Positions 33,950 to 43,203 of a stretch of 64,000 nt of DNA are shown here, one piece after another. The translations under genes were made by a program, and so were the position numbers. Position 1 is the stretch's first letter, and each line of letters starts with the position of its first letter. Origin of the DNA: JANMDN01 sp031376285 (GTDB lineage Bacteria > Actinomycetota > Thermoleophilia > Miltoncostaeales > Miltoncostaeaceae); assembly GCA_031376285.1 (NCBI GenBank), contig JANMDN010000080.1, positions 31,032-95,031 of the forward strand, written 5' to 3'. The notes below the pieces were generated by a model. It saw nothing but the letters and a program-made list of their open reading frames with translations. It was not told the origin of the DNA and made no database searches.

Positions 33950-35353
33950 TCAGGAACTGACCAGAAGCCCCGTGGTCGGGAACGAGCGGACGAGCGCCTC
34001 AAGCAGTGGTCGCTCGAAGGCACGGTCCACGCCGTCCCACATGATGCCGAGCGCTCGATCGAGCGGCATTCCGGCACGGTAGGGGCGGTCGCTCGTGAGC
34101 GCGTCGAAGACGTCGGCCACCGCGAGGATCCGAGCGATCAGCGGGATCTCGCGACCCGCCAAGCCGTTGTGGTACCCAGCGCCGTCGAGACGCTCGTGGT
34201 GTGCCGCCGCGCCCACCGCAAGCCGCTCGAGCACCGGTACTCGAGCGAGGATCTCCTGGGTGTAGCTGGCGTGCAGTTGGATCGCACGGCGCTCGTCGGC
34301 GGTCAACGCGCCTGGCTTGTCGAGGATCGCGCTCGAAACTCCCAGCTTGCCGATGTCGTGCAGCAGGCCTGAGCGGCGCAGGTCCGATCGGAGCACCCGG
34401 TCGAGCCCGATCTCGTCGCTGATCGCGACCGCGTAGCTCGTGACTCGTGTCGAGTGCCCCGCGGTGTAGGGCGATTTTGCGTCGATCACGAGCGCGAAGG
34501 CCTCGCAGAGTTGGTCAACGGTTTCAGGGGTGGCCGGGGCAGCGATGGCCGCGGGTTCGAGCCTCGCAAGCGTTCGTGGGAGGTCGTCGCCGGCGAGGTC
34601 GGCCCACAGGGCGTCGCCGTCGCCGATTGACAGGAATGCGTCGGCCAGCGCGGGATCAAACCAGCGTCCACGGCGGCGTCGCACCATTCGACGAGCCGCG
34701 GCGAGGCCGAACGTTCGGTGGAAGACCTCAACCGACTGGGCAAGGCACAGCAGGCGACCGGCAGGCGGAATCTCATTGCCGCGCGCGCCGAGGGGACGCC
34801 CACTGCCGTCCCAGTACTCCTCGAGGGCGCCAACCGCTGCAGCTGCCTCAGCCGGAAAGTTGAGCCGGCCGAGGATCTGCGCACCACGCTCGCACCGGGT
34901 CTCGACGATCTCCTGTGCCTCACGTTTGAGGCTCCTGATGGTGCGAAGCGCCGCGGGCATTCGCCGCGCGGGGCTCACGCCGGGCGAGCCCTGGCGAAGG
35001 ATGTAGCCAAGGACTTCCGGGGTGCGGGTCCAGTCGACGAGCTTGGCGGCGCGGCGAAGCGCGATGTCGTCGGCGTCGAACACCCGGGCAGTCTGTGACG
35101 CGCTGCTCGAGCAGCCCACGTCCTTGAGCAGGAGCGCGTAGAAGAGGCTTCCCCGGTCCGTCTCGGGGAGACCCGCACGATCGGCGATGCTCATGCCGAC
35201 CAGGCACGTGCGTTGGGCGTGTCCGGGTGCCTGACCCTCGGTGAGGTCGAGCGCGTAGGTGAGCGCCGCGACAAGGTCGCTCAGATGGACACTGTCGTGC
35301 GTCTGCGCCGGGGCCCCCGCGGCCCTGAGTGCGGTTTCAACGATGGGTGCCAA
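33950..35353 (-). CDS. HD-GYP domain protein with degenerate N-terminal HD
   Basis: 467 residues from a TTG with GGAG 7 nt upstream. The N-terminal half (LLLKDVGCSSSASQTARVF, then LEEYWDGSGRP) resembles an HD-GYP lobe that has lost its metal ligands. The C-terminal half keeps them: AGHSTRVTSYAVAIS, LLHDIGKLGVSSAILDKPG and HHERLDGAGYHNGL, with His replacing Pro in the GYP motif. It is expected to hydrolyse c-di-GMP or a related dinucleotide. It is convergent with the MarR gene. Confidence 0.88.
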   Translation of the reverse strand: MAPIVETALRAAGAPAQTHDSVHLSDLVAALTYALDLTEGQAPGHAQRTCLVGMSIADRAGLPETDRGSLFYALLLKDVGCSSSASQTARVFDADDIALRRAAKLVDWTRTPEVLGYILRQGSPGVSPARRMPAALRTIRSLKREAQEIVETRCERGAQILGRLNFPAEAAAAVGALEEYWDGSGRPLGARGNEIPPAGRLLCLAQSVEVFHRTFGLAAARRMVRRRRGRWFDPALADAFLSIGDGDALWADLAGDDLPRTLARLEPAAIAAPATPETVDQLCEAFALVIDAKSPYTAGHSTRVTSYAVAISDEIGLDRVLRSDLRRSGLLHDIGKLGVSSAILDKPGALTADERRAIQLHASYTQEILARVPVLERLAVGAAAHHERLDGAGYHNGLAGREIPLIARILAVADVFDALTSDRPYRAGMPLDRALGIMWDGVDRAFERPLLEALVRSFPTTGLLVSS

Positions 35354-35494
35354 CGATTGCTCCGATCTGCGCTTGCATCTCTTTCCATCGGAGGATCACG
35401 CCGAGGCCTTAACCCGGCTCGGCCGAACGACCACGTCCACATCGTGGGTGGACGGGCGGTTCCCCTCGCGGGCACGTCTGACTGGCGTTTGTTG
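35354..35494. other. Upstream region of the HD-GYP gene
   Basis: Part of a 377-bp gap between divergent genes (35354-35730). Apart from the REP-like element listed separately, I see no gene and no clear promoter for either flank. Confidence 0.35.
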
Positions 35495-35552
35495 TGTCCG
35501 GCACCACCGTAAGGGTGCGCAAACGTCTCGCGTAGAGCAGGTGCCTGACACG
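35495..35552. repeat. 58-bp REP-like element, copy 1
   Basis: Bounded by GTGTCCGGCACC and GGTGCCTGACAC, near-perfect inverted ends with one mismatch. The inside starts ACCGT and keeps CGTCT and GAGC at the same places as in copy 2 at 38407. Intergenic, between the HD-GYP and AlkZ-like genes. Confidence 0.7.
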
Positions 35553-35730
35553 GGCCACTTCTGCGCGGTGAGCACTCCAATCGGATGCACCTGTTGTTCG
35601 TGTCGGCCGCTTGCCGATCTCCCCCTACAACGAATGGGCGGCGGACCGGATTCGACCTGCTCACACGACACGCCGTGACGGCGCCCGAGGATGCGTTGCG
35701 CCGACGCTCACGTCAAGATAGACAGGTGCC

Positions 35731-36840
35731 ATGCTCGCAGTCGACGCAGAAGAGTCGTCGGTGACCGTCACCGATATCGCCCGCCTGCGCCGCATGAACC
35801 AACTCATTCAGGCGGCCAATGGCGTGTCGCCAGGGGACGTCGCCTCGAGACTCGGGGCCCTTCAGGGGCAGGACACGCTCGGGTCACTCTGGGCGATCGG
35901 CCTGAGGATGAGCGAGGCGACCGAGGCGTCGGTCGAGCGAGAAGTTGCTTGCGGCGGGCTGATCCGGACGTGGCCGATGCGCGGAACGCTGCACCTCGTC
36001 CCGGCGCGCGACGCCGACTGGATGCTGTCGCTCCTGGGTCCGCGGGCCATCTCACAGGCCGCGGGACGCAGCCGGGCCCTGGGGTTCGACGACGCCGCCT
36101 TCGCTCGTGCTCGCACGCTCGTTTTTGACGCGCTGGCCGGGGGTCAATTCCGTTCACGTCAGGAGCTATACGACCTCCTCGACGCGGGCGGCGTCAGCTC
36201 AGAAGGGCAGCGCGGCCAGCACGTCATTCGTCGCCTCGCTCAGGAAGGGCTCATCTGCCACGGCCCTCGCGACGGTAAGCAACCGGCGCTTGGTCTGCTC
36301 GCGGAGCGCGTTCCCGACGCCGTCCAGATGCCTCGCGTGGTCGCCCTTGCCGAGTTCGCTCGCCGCTACTTCACAAGCCACGGACCGGCCACCGTCCAGG
36401 ACTTTATGTGGTGGTCGGGCCTCACCGCGGTTGACGCGCGGGCGGGGCTTGCCTCGGCGGCGGACAATCTCGTCGAGCACACGGTTGGACGCACGTCGTA
36501 CTGGACGTCGCCGGCAGCCCCCGACGCGCCCACGTCGTCGAGTGTCGATCTCCTTCCCGCCTTCGACGAGTACCTCCTTGGCTACCGCGACCGCGACGCC
36601 GTCCTCGATCCCGCGCTTGCGCAGCACATCTGCCCCGGAAGCAACGGCATGTTCATGCCGATGATCGTCATCGACGGACGCGTGGAAGGGATCTGGAAGC
36701 GGACCCTACGAGCGCGATCGGTGGTCGTCACGCCGAGCCCGTTTCGCCGCCTCCTTGCCCGCGAGAAGCGGGGCCTCGAACAGACGGCAGAGCGCTACGG
36801 GCGATTCCTCGGCCTCCCTGCAACCGTCGACTGGACCTGA
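35731..36840 (+). CDS. Winged-helix protein of the AlkZ/YcaQ family (HTH_42)
   Basis: 369 residues from ATG 35731; a GTG at 35761 (VTVTDIARL) is a plausible shorter start. Family signature LGALQGQDTLGSLWAIGLR contains the Q-x-Q that is catalytic in AlkZ-like DNA glycosylases acting on interstrand crosslinks and bulky adducts; MRGTLHLVPARDADWML and LLPAFDEYLLGYRDR are further family blocks. Whether this member is an active glycosylase is not shown by sequence alone. It stands alone, not in an operon. Confidence 0.8.
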   Translation: MLAVDAEESSVTVTDIARLRRMNQLIQAANGVSPGDVASRLGALQGQDTLGSLWAIGLRMSEATEASVEREVACGGLIRTWPMRGTLHLVPARDADWMLSLLGPRAISQAAGRSRALGFDDAAFARARTLVFDALAGGQFRSRQELYDLLDAGGVSSEGQRGQHVIRRLAQEGLICHGPRDGKQPALGLLAERVPDAVQMPRVVALAEFARRYFTSHGPATVQDFMWWSGLTAVDARAGLASAADNLVEHTVGRTSYWTSPAAPDAPTSSSVDLLPAFDEYLLGYRDRDAVLDPALAQHICPGSNGMFMPMIVIDGRVEGIWKRTLRARSVVVTPSPFRRLLAREKRGLEQTAERYGRFLGLPATVDWT

Positions 36841-36943
36841 CAGACGCCGCTCGGGGCCATACCAACGCCGCCAAATGGCGGGCCCGGAACGACCGTTGCC
36901 ATAGACTCTCGCACTCGATGGGCACGCGCCGGCATCAGGTCTC

Positions 36944-38362
36944 ATGAAGGATCGAGGCGCGCTCGTCTCGCAGTTTGCGCGAGCGCTCGCGGCCGGGCGG
37001 CTCGACGAGGCATCCGCGATCGCCGTGAAGTTTGGACGCGACGTTGGTGATCCCGCCGCAGGCGCGACCGCGGCGCGGATGGCAGGCAAAGTGGCTGTGG
37101 CCCGAGGCGACAACGCGCTCGCGCTCACCGAGTTCACGCGGGCAGTCGACGGTGCTCGGGCGGCCGGCCGCCTCGACCTCTTGGCCGACGGCTGGTTGAC
37201 CGACCTGGGGTCGGCGCTCCTTGCGTCCGGCGCGAGCGACGACGCGGTGCGAACGCTCACCGAAGCGGCCGAGGCGGCGCGCGACGCGCACGGCCACGCG
37301 TGGCCGACGGTTCGCGCCCTTCGGCTCCTGGCCGCGGCGGCGACGAGCGCCGGCACCCCGGTCAAGGCGGTCACGGCGCTCGAAGAGGCCGTCAAGGCGG
37401 CATCCGAGGCGCGCCCCGCTGACCTCGGAATCCTCGCCGCGGTTCGGAACGAGCTCGCCGCGGCCGAACGACTCGCCGGTCGCGGAGGTCCTCCCGCGGC
37501 CAGGCGCCACGTCGAGGCCGAGGCCGACCCCGACGAGCGAGCCAGGGACCTCGATGAAGCCCGGGCCGAGCTCTCGTCCCTTGTCGGCCTTGCCGAGGTC
37601 AAGGCCGAGGTCGAGCGCCTCGCCGATCTCCTGGTCGTGCAGGCCCGTCGACGTGAGGCCGGCAAGCGGGTGCCGGAGCGCTCACTCCACATGATCTTCA
37701 CCGGCCCGCCAGGAACCGGCAAGACCACCGTCGCCCGACTGATCGGACGGATCTTCCACGGACTCGGCGTGCTCCAGTCCGGTCACCTCGTCGAGGTTGA
37801 CCGGTCGGGGCTCGTTGCCGGATATGTGGGTCAGACGGCGGCAAAGGTCAACGGCGCCGTCGACGAGGCCCTCGACGGTGTCCTCTTCATCGACGAGGCG
37901 TACGCGCTCGCAAACGGTGGCGCGAGCGACTTTGGAAGCGAGGCGCTCGCGACCCTCCTCAAACGGATGGAGGACGAGCGCGAACGCCTCGCGGTGGTGC
38001 TGGCCGGCTACGACGAGCCGATGGCCCGGCTCCTGGAATCGAACCCCGGCCTTCGTAGCCGCTTCCCGACGCATCTGACGTTCCCGTCGTACTCGGCGCC
38101 GGAGCTCGCGGAGATCTTCGTGCGGATGGCCGCGGCCTACGACTACCGCCTCTCGCCCGCAGCGCAAACGCGCCTTGCCGAGGTTTGTCAGGCGATGCGT
38201 CGCGCCGGGGGCCCCGACTTCGGCAACGCGCGAGAGGTGCGCAACCTGTTCGAAGACTCCATCGCCGCGCACGCGCAGCGCTCGGTCGATCACCCCGACG
38301 TCGACCTTTCGCTCCTCGAAGCCGGGGACCTCGACTGGAAGCCGCCTCAGCCACCCACCTAG
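36944..38362 (+). CDS. CbbX/EccA-type AAA+ ATPase with helical repeat N terminus
   Basis: 472 residues. The first ~200 form TPR-like helical repeats (LALTEFTRAVDGARAAGRLD, VRTLTEAAEAARDAHGH, VKAVTALEEAVKAA). The AAA+ module follows: LVGLAEVKAEVERLADLLVVQ, Walker A FTGPPGTGKTTVARLIG, pore-region GLVAGYVGQTAAKVN, Walker B VLFIDEAYALANGG and arginine finger in NPGLRSRFP. CbbX (Rubisco activase) and the type VII secretion EccA share this layout; neither Rubisco nor Esx genes are nearby, so the client is unknown. Confidence 0.87.
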   Translation: MKDRGALVSQFARALAAGRLDEASAIAVKFGRDVGDPAAGATAARMAGKVAVARGDNALALTEFTRAVDGARAAGRLDLLADGWLTDLGSALLASGASDDAVRTLTEAAEAARDAHGHAWPTVRALRLLAAAATSAGTPVKAVTALEEAVKAASEARPADLGILAAVRNELAAAERLAGRGGPPAARRHVEAEADPDERARDLDEARAELSSLVGLAEVKAEVERLADLLVVQARRREAGKRVPERSLHMIFTGPPGTGKTTVARLIGRIFHGLGVLQSGHLVEVDRSGLVAGYVGQTAAKVNGAVDEALDGVLFIDEAYALANGGASDFGSEALATLLKRMEDERERLAVVLAGYDEPMARLLESNPGLRSRFPTHLTFPSYSAPELAEIFVRMAAAYDYRLSPAAQTRLAEVCQAMRRAGGPDFGNAREVRNLFEDSIAAHAQRSVDHPDVDLSLLEAGDLDWKPPQPPT

Positions 38363-38371
38363 ACAGGATGG

Positions 38372-38488
38372 TTGATTCCGAATTGGGTTTCTGGTCGCGA
38401 TCAGTTGTGTCAGGCACCACCGTCGCGGCGCGCGGTCGTCTGCTGCTGAGCTGGTGCCTGACACGGGGGGGCCGGAATTCGGAATCAA
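38372..38488. repeat. Nested inverted repeat around a REP-like element
   Basis: Outer arms TTGATTCCGAATT (38372-38384) and AATTCGGAATCAA (38476-38488) are perfect 13-bp inverted repeats enclosing the 58-bp element at 38407-38464. The whole lies in the 153-bp gap between two plus-strand genes. It has the form of a small non-autonomous element, or of a large terminator stem. Confidence 0.7.
38407..38464. repeat. 58-bp REP-like element, copy 2
   Basis: Ends GTGTCAGGCACC and GGTGCCTGACAC are perfect inverted repeats (13 bp including the next base pair). The length is exactly that of copy 1, and the two share the right end and several internal blocks. Confidence 0.75.
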
Positions 38489-38515
38489 GCATCTAGTAGC
38501 CGGGTAGGGTGGCCC

Positions 38516-39517
38516 ATGGTGCCCGACCAAACCTTGCGCGCCGTCGTCGACGACGGGCGTCAGGTCGCGGTGCCGCTCCGTCGCGCCAACCTCCGCACGA
38601 TTCGGATCGTCGCCCTGTGCGTTTGGGTCGTCGCGCTGACATTCAAGAGTTGGCGGACCGGTATTCCTTTCGACCGGCCTCAGCAAACGCTCTGGATTTT
38701 GGGCGGAATTGTCGCGGCGACGGCGGGGTCGAACTGGCGGCGAGTCTCGAGGATCTTCGTTGACTGGGTTCCGTGGATCGGTCTGCTCCTTGTCTACGAC
38801 GTCACCCGCGGCTTCGCGGACCAGCTCGGGATTCCCGTTCACGTCGCCCGACCCCTTGCGATCGATCGGGCGCTCGGCGGAGGACAAATACCCACGGTCT
38901 GGCTCCAAGACCACCTCTACGATCCAAGCCGCCTTCACTGGTGGGATGTTGCGGCGTCGCTTGTCTACGTATCGCATTTCGTCGCGGCGTGGGCCATCGC
39001 GGCCGTCCTCTACGTGCGAAACCGCGACCGGTGGGCTGCCTTCGCACGTCGGCTGCTCCTGCTTTCCTACGCCGGACTTACGACCTACATCCTCTATCCG
39101 GCCGCGCCTCCCTGGTATGCGGCCAAGGAGGGGCTCGTCGCCCCCGTCGACCGCTTCTCGGCCCAAGGATTCCGGGCGATCGGGCTCGACAACGCGGAGC
39201 CGTTCATCAAGCAAGGGCAGGCGGCGGTGAACTCGGTTGCCGCCGTGCCATCACTTCACGCGGCGTTCGCGTTCCTCATCTGCCTGTTTTTCTGGCAATC
39301 CTCGCCGGTACCGGTTCGCGTCGTGCTCGCGGCCTATCCACTCGCGATGGGGTTCTCCCTCGTCTACACGGGCGAGCACTATGTGATCGACGTGATCCTC
39401 GGTGCCCTCTACGCCATCCTGGCGCTTGTGGCCGTGCACCGAGCCGAGCGCTGGTTTCGGGGACGGGCCGAGGTCAAGATTGATCGCTGGCCCTACCGAA
39501 GCACACGTCGGAGGTAG
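38516..39517 (+). CDS. PAP2/inositolphosphotransferase-like membrane phosphatase
   Basis: 333 residues with about six membrane helices. The phosphatase motifs occur late: YPAAPPWYA, VPSLHAAFAFLI (catalytic His) and YTGEHYVIDVILGALY (second His and Asp), in the AUR1/IPC-synthase-like arrangement. It may act on phosphatidylinositol, polyprenyl phosphate or other lipid phosphates at the outer face. TAGGGT (38505-38510) lies 5 nt before the ATG, so it is probably leaderless. Its 3' end overlaps the converging permease gene by 25 bp. Confidence 0.87.
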   Translation: MVPDQTLRAVVDDGRQVAVPLRRANLRTIRIVALCVWVVALTFKSWRTGIPFDRPQQTLWILGGIVAATAGSNWRRVSRIFVDWVPWIGLLLVYDVTRGFADQLGIPVHVARPLAIDRALGGGQIPTVWLQDHLYDPSRLHWWDVAASLVYVSHFVAAWAIAAVLYVRNRDRWAAFARRLLLLSYAGLTTYILYPAAPPWYAAKEGLVAPVDRFSAQGFRAIGLDNAEPFIKQGQAAVNSVAAVPSLHAAFAFLICLFFWQSSPVPVRVVLAAYPLAMGFSLVYTGEHYVIDVILGALYAILALVAVHRAERWFRGRAEVKIDRWPYRSTRRR

Positions 39518-41034
39518 CCTCCGCAGATATCCGCGACGGCGGTCAGGGCGACCATGGCAAGGAGCGTCGCGCCGACCGCCTGTGTATCGAACGAGGCGAG
39601 CTGCTGTCCAAGCCCGGCCCCGAGCCCGCCTGCTGCGACCAAGCCGACGACCACGGTCTCACGAATGGTCACCTCCCAGCGGTAGACGCTGAGGGCGGCA
39701 AACCCCGGGCCGAGTCGGGGGAGTCGGTCGTACCAGACGATCTGCATCGGTTTCGCGCCGGCCGCGCGCAGGGTCCTCGCGGGGAGTGGGTCGGCATTCT
39801 CCGACAACTCCGCCATCAGACGCCCGAGAACGCCGAGGTTGTAGACGCCGAGCGCAAGCGCCCCGGGCACGACACCGGGGTAGAAGGCAAAGAGGAACAC
39901 AAATGCCCAGACCGGCGCCGGGATCGCCCTCAGTACGAGAAGCGCGCCGCGCGCCGCGCGCGCCCGTAGGCGGACCGCAAATGATGCTGACCCAGTGGGG
40001 CGCGCGGCAATGAGCGCGAGGGCGAAACCACCAACGACCGCGATCACGATCGCGACGATGGACATCGCAAGGGTCGCAAGCGTCTGATCGATCAGCGCGC
40101 CCATGCCGCCCGCCGGGTCCGGTGGGATCAAATGACTGACGAGCCGGCTGACGTTCTCGAGCGCCCGGGTCGCCCAAAGGCTGGACGGGTCGACACGCAG
40201 GTAGAGCCACGCGGCCGGGACAGCAAGCGCGACCGCCGCGGCCTGGGCGTAGGTCGCGCGACGACGCCAGCCCGCCGCCGATGGATCGGTGCCGTCTCGC
40301 CACGCTCGACGCAGCTGGGCACTCCACCAGTCGGCAGCCGCACAGAGTGCGATCACGACGTAGAGCAACGTCCACATCTCTCCGTATTCCAGGCTTTGGA
40401 ACGAGAGCTTGATCTGGAAGCCCAGGCCGCCGGCCCCGATCACCCCGAGCACCGCGGCTGCGCGAATCGCACACTCACCGCGGTAGCACCCATACGCCAC
40501 GAGGTCCGGGCCGACATCCGGAAGGAGGCCGTAGAGCACGGCCTGTCGCCGCCCGGCGCCCGCCCGACGAAGGGCCCGGAAGGCGCCATCGTCGATGTCG
40601 TCGAACATCTGCGCGAAAACCTTGGCGGTCACCGCCCCAAATGGGATGCCGATCGAGAGTACGGCCACCATCGGGTCGATCCCGAGCACCTGCACGAGGA
40701 GGACCGCGTAGATCGCCTCGTGGACGGCGCGAAGCGGCACGAGCACGCTCCGAACGAACAGGCGCAGGCCTGCCGTGACGGGTCCGAGCGTTCGGTCGCG
40801 AGTCCAGGACTCCGAGATGAAGAGCCCAAGGACGAGCCCGGTGATGACCGCAAGGGCGGTGCCGAGCGCCGCGTATCCGAGCGTGACGAGGGTCGCGTCC
40901 CACACCACCGCGAGGAACGCGCCGCCGAGTTCCGGCCGGAGCGCCGCGGCAAAGAACTCTCGTACCTGCGCGAAGCCTCCCGGATTGACGATCTCCTCCC
41001 GACCGATTCCGGCCATCCATGCGGCGAAGACCAC
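39493..41034 (-). CDS. PhnE-type ABC permease, two permease domains in one chain
   Basis: 513 residues from the first standard start (GTG 41034). Two PhnE-like domains in tandem: the first with IRAAAVLGVIGAGGLGFQI, the second with IRETVVVGLVAAGGLGAGL, the EAA-type loops that meet the ATPase. Usual PhnE proteins have one domain and dimerise. The frame is open to a CTG at 41175 that overlaps the ATPase stop (CTGA), and residues before GTG 41034 (HVLVPIIAA) complete the first membrane helix, so the true start may be non-canonical. Part of a PhnC-D-E-like importer. Confidence 0.85.
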   Translation of the reverse strand: MVFAAWMAGIGREEIVNPGGFAQVREFFAAALRPELGGAFLAVVWDATLVTLGYAALGTALAVITGLVLGLFISESWTRDRTLGPVTAGLRLFVRSVLVPLRAVHEAIYAVLLVQVLGIDPMVAVLSIGIPFGAVTAKVFAQMFDDIDDGAFRALRRAGAGRRQAVLYGLLPDVGPDLVAYGCYRGECAIRAAAVLGVIGAGGLGFQIKLSFQSLEYGEMWTLLYVVIALCAAADWWSAQLRRAWRDGTDPSAAGWRRRATYAQAAAVALAVPAAWLYLRVDPSSLWATRALENVSRLVSHLIPPDPAGGMGALIDQTLATLAMSIVAIVIAVVGGFALALIAARPTGSASFAVRLRARAARGALLVLRAIPAPVWAFVFLFAFYPGVVPGALALGVYNLGVLGRLMAELSENADPLPARTLRAAGAKPMQIVWYDRLPRLGPGFAALSVYRWEVTIRETVVVGLVAAGGLGAGLGQQLASFDTQAVGATLLAMVALTAVADICGGYLRRVLR

Positions 41035-41171
41035 CGCCGCGATGATCGGTACGAGTACGTGTCGACGGCGGCGGGCGACGCGACGAGGCTCGGCGGTTCG
41101 CGCGGCGCGCGACAGGTCGGGCGCGTCGGGGTCAACACGAAGCCGGCAAAGCGGCTGCGGCGCCTCGAGCG

Positions 41172-41948
41172 TCAGACCCCGACCCCATCGATGCGATAGA
41201 GGTCCGCGAGCAACTCGTCGGTGACCTCGGAAGCGGGGAGATCAAACAGCAGCGTACCCCGGTGGATGCCCACCACGTGGTCGCAATGCGCCCGCGCAAG
41301 GGCCGGTTCGTGCACGCTCACCAGCACGCCTGCGCCAGCGTTCGCGATCGTTCGAAACCGGGCGAAGACCTCATCGCTCCACGCGGGATCGATGGCCGAG
41401 ACGGGTTCGTCGGCCAGCACGAGCAGCGGCTGCTGAACCACGAGACGAGCGAGTGCGACTCGTTGGCGTTGGCCGCCCGAGAGGGTGTCCGTTCGTGCGT
41501 CGATCAGGTCGCCGATGCCGAACTTCGCCAGCGCGGAGGCGACCTCGTCTCGCCCGGAAGGGAAGAGCAGCGACCGGATCGCCTTTGTCGTCGACCAGCG
41601 ACCGAGCCGTCCCGCGTTGACGTTGTGGCGCACACGAAGCGCGCCGGGGAGCGCGATCGTCTGCGGGACGACGCCGATATCCGCGCGGACGCGTTGGCGC
41701 TCGCGCTCGTTGAGGTCGGCGAGTGTCGCGCCGAGCGTCCGGACCGTGCCTCGGGTCGGAACAAGCGACCCGTCGGCGAGCCCGAGCAGCGTCGACTTTC
41801 CGGCACCGGAGGATCCGACGACCGCGACGACCTCGCCAGCGCCGACGGTGAGGTCGACCCCTGTGAGAACGGCGCCCTGACCGTAGTCGAAGTCGACGCC
41901 GTCGAACACGAGCGCAGCTGACCCGCCATCCGGGTGGCGATCAGACAT
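41172..41948 (-). CDS. PhnC-type ABC ATPase
   Basis: 258 residues from ATG 41948; the longer frame to 42158 is shadow. Walker A VVGSSGAGKSTLLG, Q-loop IGVVPQTIALPG, signature DTLSGGQRQRVALARL, Walker B LVLADEPVSAID, H-loop VSVHEPALAR. It powers uptake of phosphonate, phosphite or a similar oxyanion with the two-domain permease downstream and the binding lipoprotein upstream (5-bp gap). Confidence 0.9.
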   Translation of the reverse strand: MSDRHPDGGSAALVFDGVDFDYGQGAVLTGVDLTVGAGEVVAVVGSSGAGKSTLLGLADGSLVPTRGTVRTLGATLADLNERERQRVRADIGVVPQTIALPGALRVRHNVNAGRLGRWSTTKAIRSLLFPSGRDEVASALAKFGIGDLIDARTDTLSGGQRQRVALARLVVQQPLLVLADEPVSAIDPAWSDEVFARFRTIANAGAGVLVSVHEPALARAHCDHVVGIHRGTLLFDLPASEVTDELLADLYRIDGVGV

Positions 41949-41953
41949 GGACG

Positions 41954-42937
41954 CTAAGTAATCAGGCCGAGCTTGCGTCCGATCGACTCGATGCGCCCGT
42001 AACGTTCCGCCTCGGTCGGCACGAACCGCTTCGCCCCGAAGAGTTCGAGTACAGCCGCCTGATCGGGGTTCTTCGCGTCGAGCGCGAGGATCGACTCGCG
42101 CAGCGCGCTCGTGAATCCCGCGCCGAACTTCGCGTCCAGGTTCGGGCGAGCGAGCCAATGGTAGTCCGCAAAGGGCGGTGTCTCGAAGATCAACGCGACC
42201 TTGCTCAGATCGACACTTCCGTCGGCGACGGACGTGTCCCAGACCTGCTTGTTGAGGGCGCCGACCTCATAGGTCCCTGACTCGACGAGCTTGATGGTCG
42301 CGTCGTGCGCGCCTGAAAAACCTGGGTTGCCCTTGAGATCCGCTTCCGACACTCCCGCCTGGTCGAGGAAGAACTGCGGCATCAGTCGCCCCGACGTCGA
42401 CGACTCCGAGCCGAAGGTGAGGGAGTGGCCCTTGATCGCGCCGAGTCCCGCGACGGACGTGATCGCCGCCAGTCCGGACGCGCGACTTGCGATGAACACC
42501 GACCGGAACTGGGCGTCGATGTCGCGTTGTGCGAGCGGCGTGGCGCCCGGCGTCTGGAGCCGCGCTTGCACCCCGGTGAGGCCACCGAACCAGACGGCGT
42601 CGAGATCGCCGATCCGGAAGGACGACACCGACGCGGTGTAGTCGGTCACCGGGACGTAGTCGACCTTCACGCCGAGGGTCGTCATGAGGTACGTGGACAG
42701 CGCCCCGTAGAGGCGGTTCAACTTCTCTGGATCCTGGTCCGGGATCGCGCTGATGCGAAGCGTCTCGGCCTTGAATGTTCCACGGGTTGCGCCCGAGCTC
42801 GTGGTCGCGGGTGGTCCGGCCGATTTGTCGCCGGACGAGCCACAGCCCGCGGCGACCAGCGTTCCCAGGATGATCAGCGTGAGGCCTCCCAGACCCAGCT
42901 TTGATCCTCGCTGCAACGCGTCCCTTGTCAACGGCAC
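41954..42937 (-). CDS. PhnD-type substrate-binding lipoprotein
   Basis: 327 residues from a GTG. Lipobox LGTLVAAGCGSS. The mature part reads LRISAIPDQDPEKLNRLYG, VWFGGLTGVQARL, TFGSESSTSGRLMPQFFL and GFSGAHDATIKLVESGTYEVGALN. This wording matches the PhnD subgroup annotated in databases as putative selenate-binding proteins more than classical PhnD, though that substrate assignment is itself tentative. Oxyanion import (selenate, phosphite or phosphonate) is the safest statement. Confidence 0.85.
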   Translation of the reverse strand: MPLTRDALQRGSKLGLGGLTLIILGTLVAAGCGSSGDKSAGPPATTSSGATRGTFKAETLRISAIPDQDPEKLNRLYGALSTYLMTTLGVKVDYVPVTDYTASVSSFRIGDLDAVWFGGLTGVQARLQTPGATPLAQRDIDAQFRSVFIASRASGLAAITSVAGLGAIKGHSLTFGSESSTSGRLMPQFFLDQAGVSEADLKGNPGFSGAHDATIKLVESGTYEVGALNKQVWDTSVADGSVDLSKVALIFETPPFADYHWLARPNLDAKFGAGFTSALRESILALDAKNPDQAAVLELFGAKRFVPTEAERYGRIESIGRKLGLIT

Positions 42938-43203
42938 CGCTCCCCCTCGTCGTGTCGATCGCAGCCTATGGCGCTGGCGCGACCCGTCGGAGGGTGTCGA
43001 GGCGGATTTCCGATTCTGGTAAGAACTTCGTCGAAGGTGCCTGGGCTGCCGTTTCTTCGGTCTCGGATCGGCTACCCATGGGCGAAACCATTCAGCTCGA
43101 GAGGTGCCTGAGCCGATCGGATCCGATGGATTTCCGCCTTACGACTTTCGGAAATCTGCGCCTGGGGCTTGCGCTCGACGGCGGCGCCCCGTGGAATGCA
43201 AGT
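42938..43203. other. Divergent intergenic region, importer versus rhodanese operon
   Basis: 266 bp that should contain promoters for both directions. The plus-strand frame of the rhodanese gene is open through it, with possible starts at 43078 and 43126. I see no riboswitch-like structure or clear operator. Confidence 0.35.

Noticed and set aside
36944..38362. Naming the AAA ATPase cbbX or eccA
   Set aside because: No Rubisco or Esx/type VII genes are in the window, and the two families cannot be told apart by motifs alone.
35495..38464. A CRISPR array from the repeated 58-bp units
   Set aside because: Only two copies 2.9 kb apart with genes between, inverted-repeat ends, and no cas genes.
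42938..43203. Riboswitch upstream of the oxyanion importer or rhodanese operon
   Set aside because: No paired conserved elements of a known class could be traced by eye.
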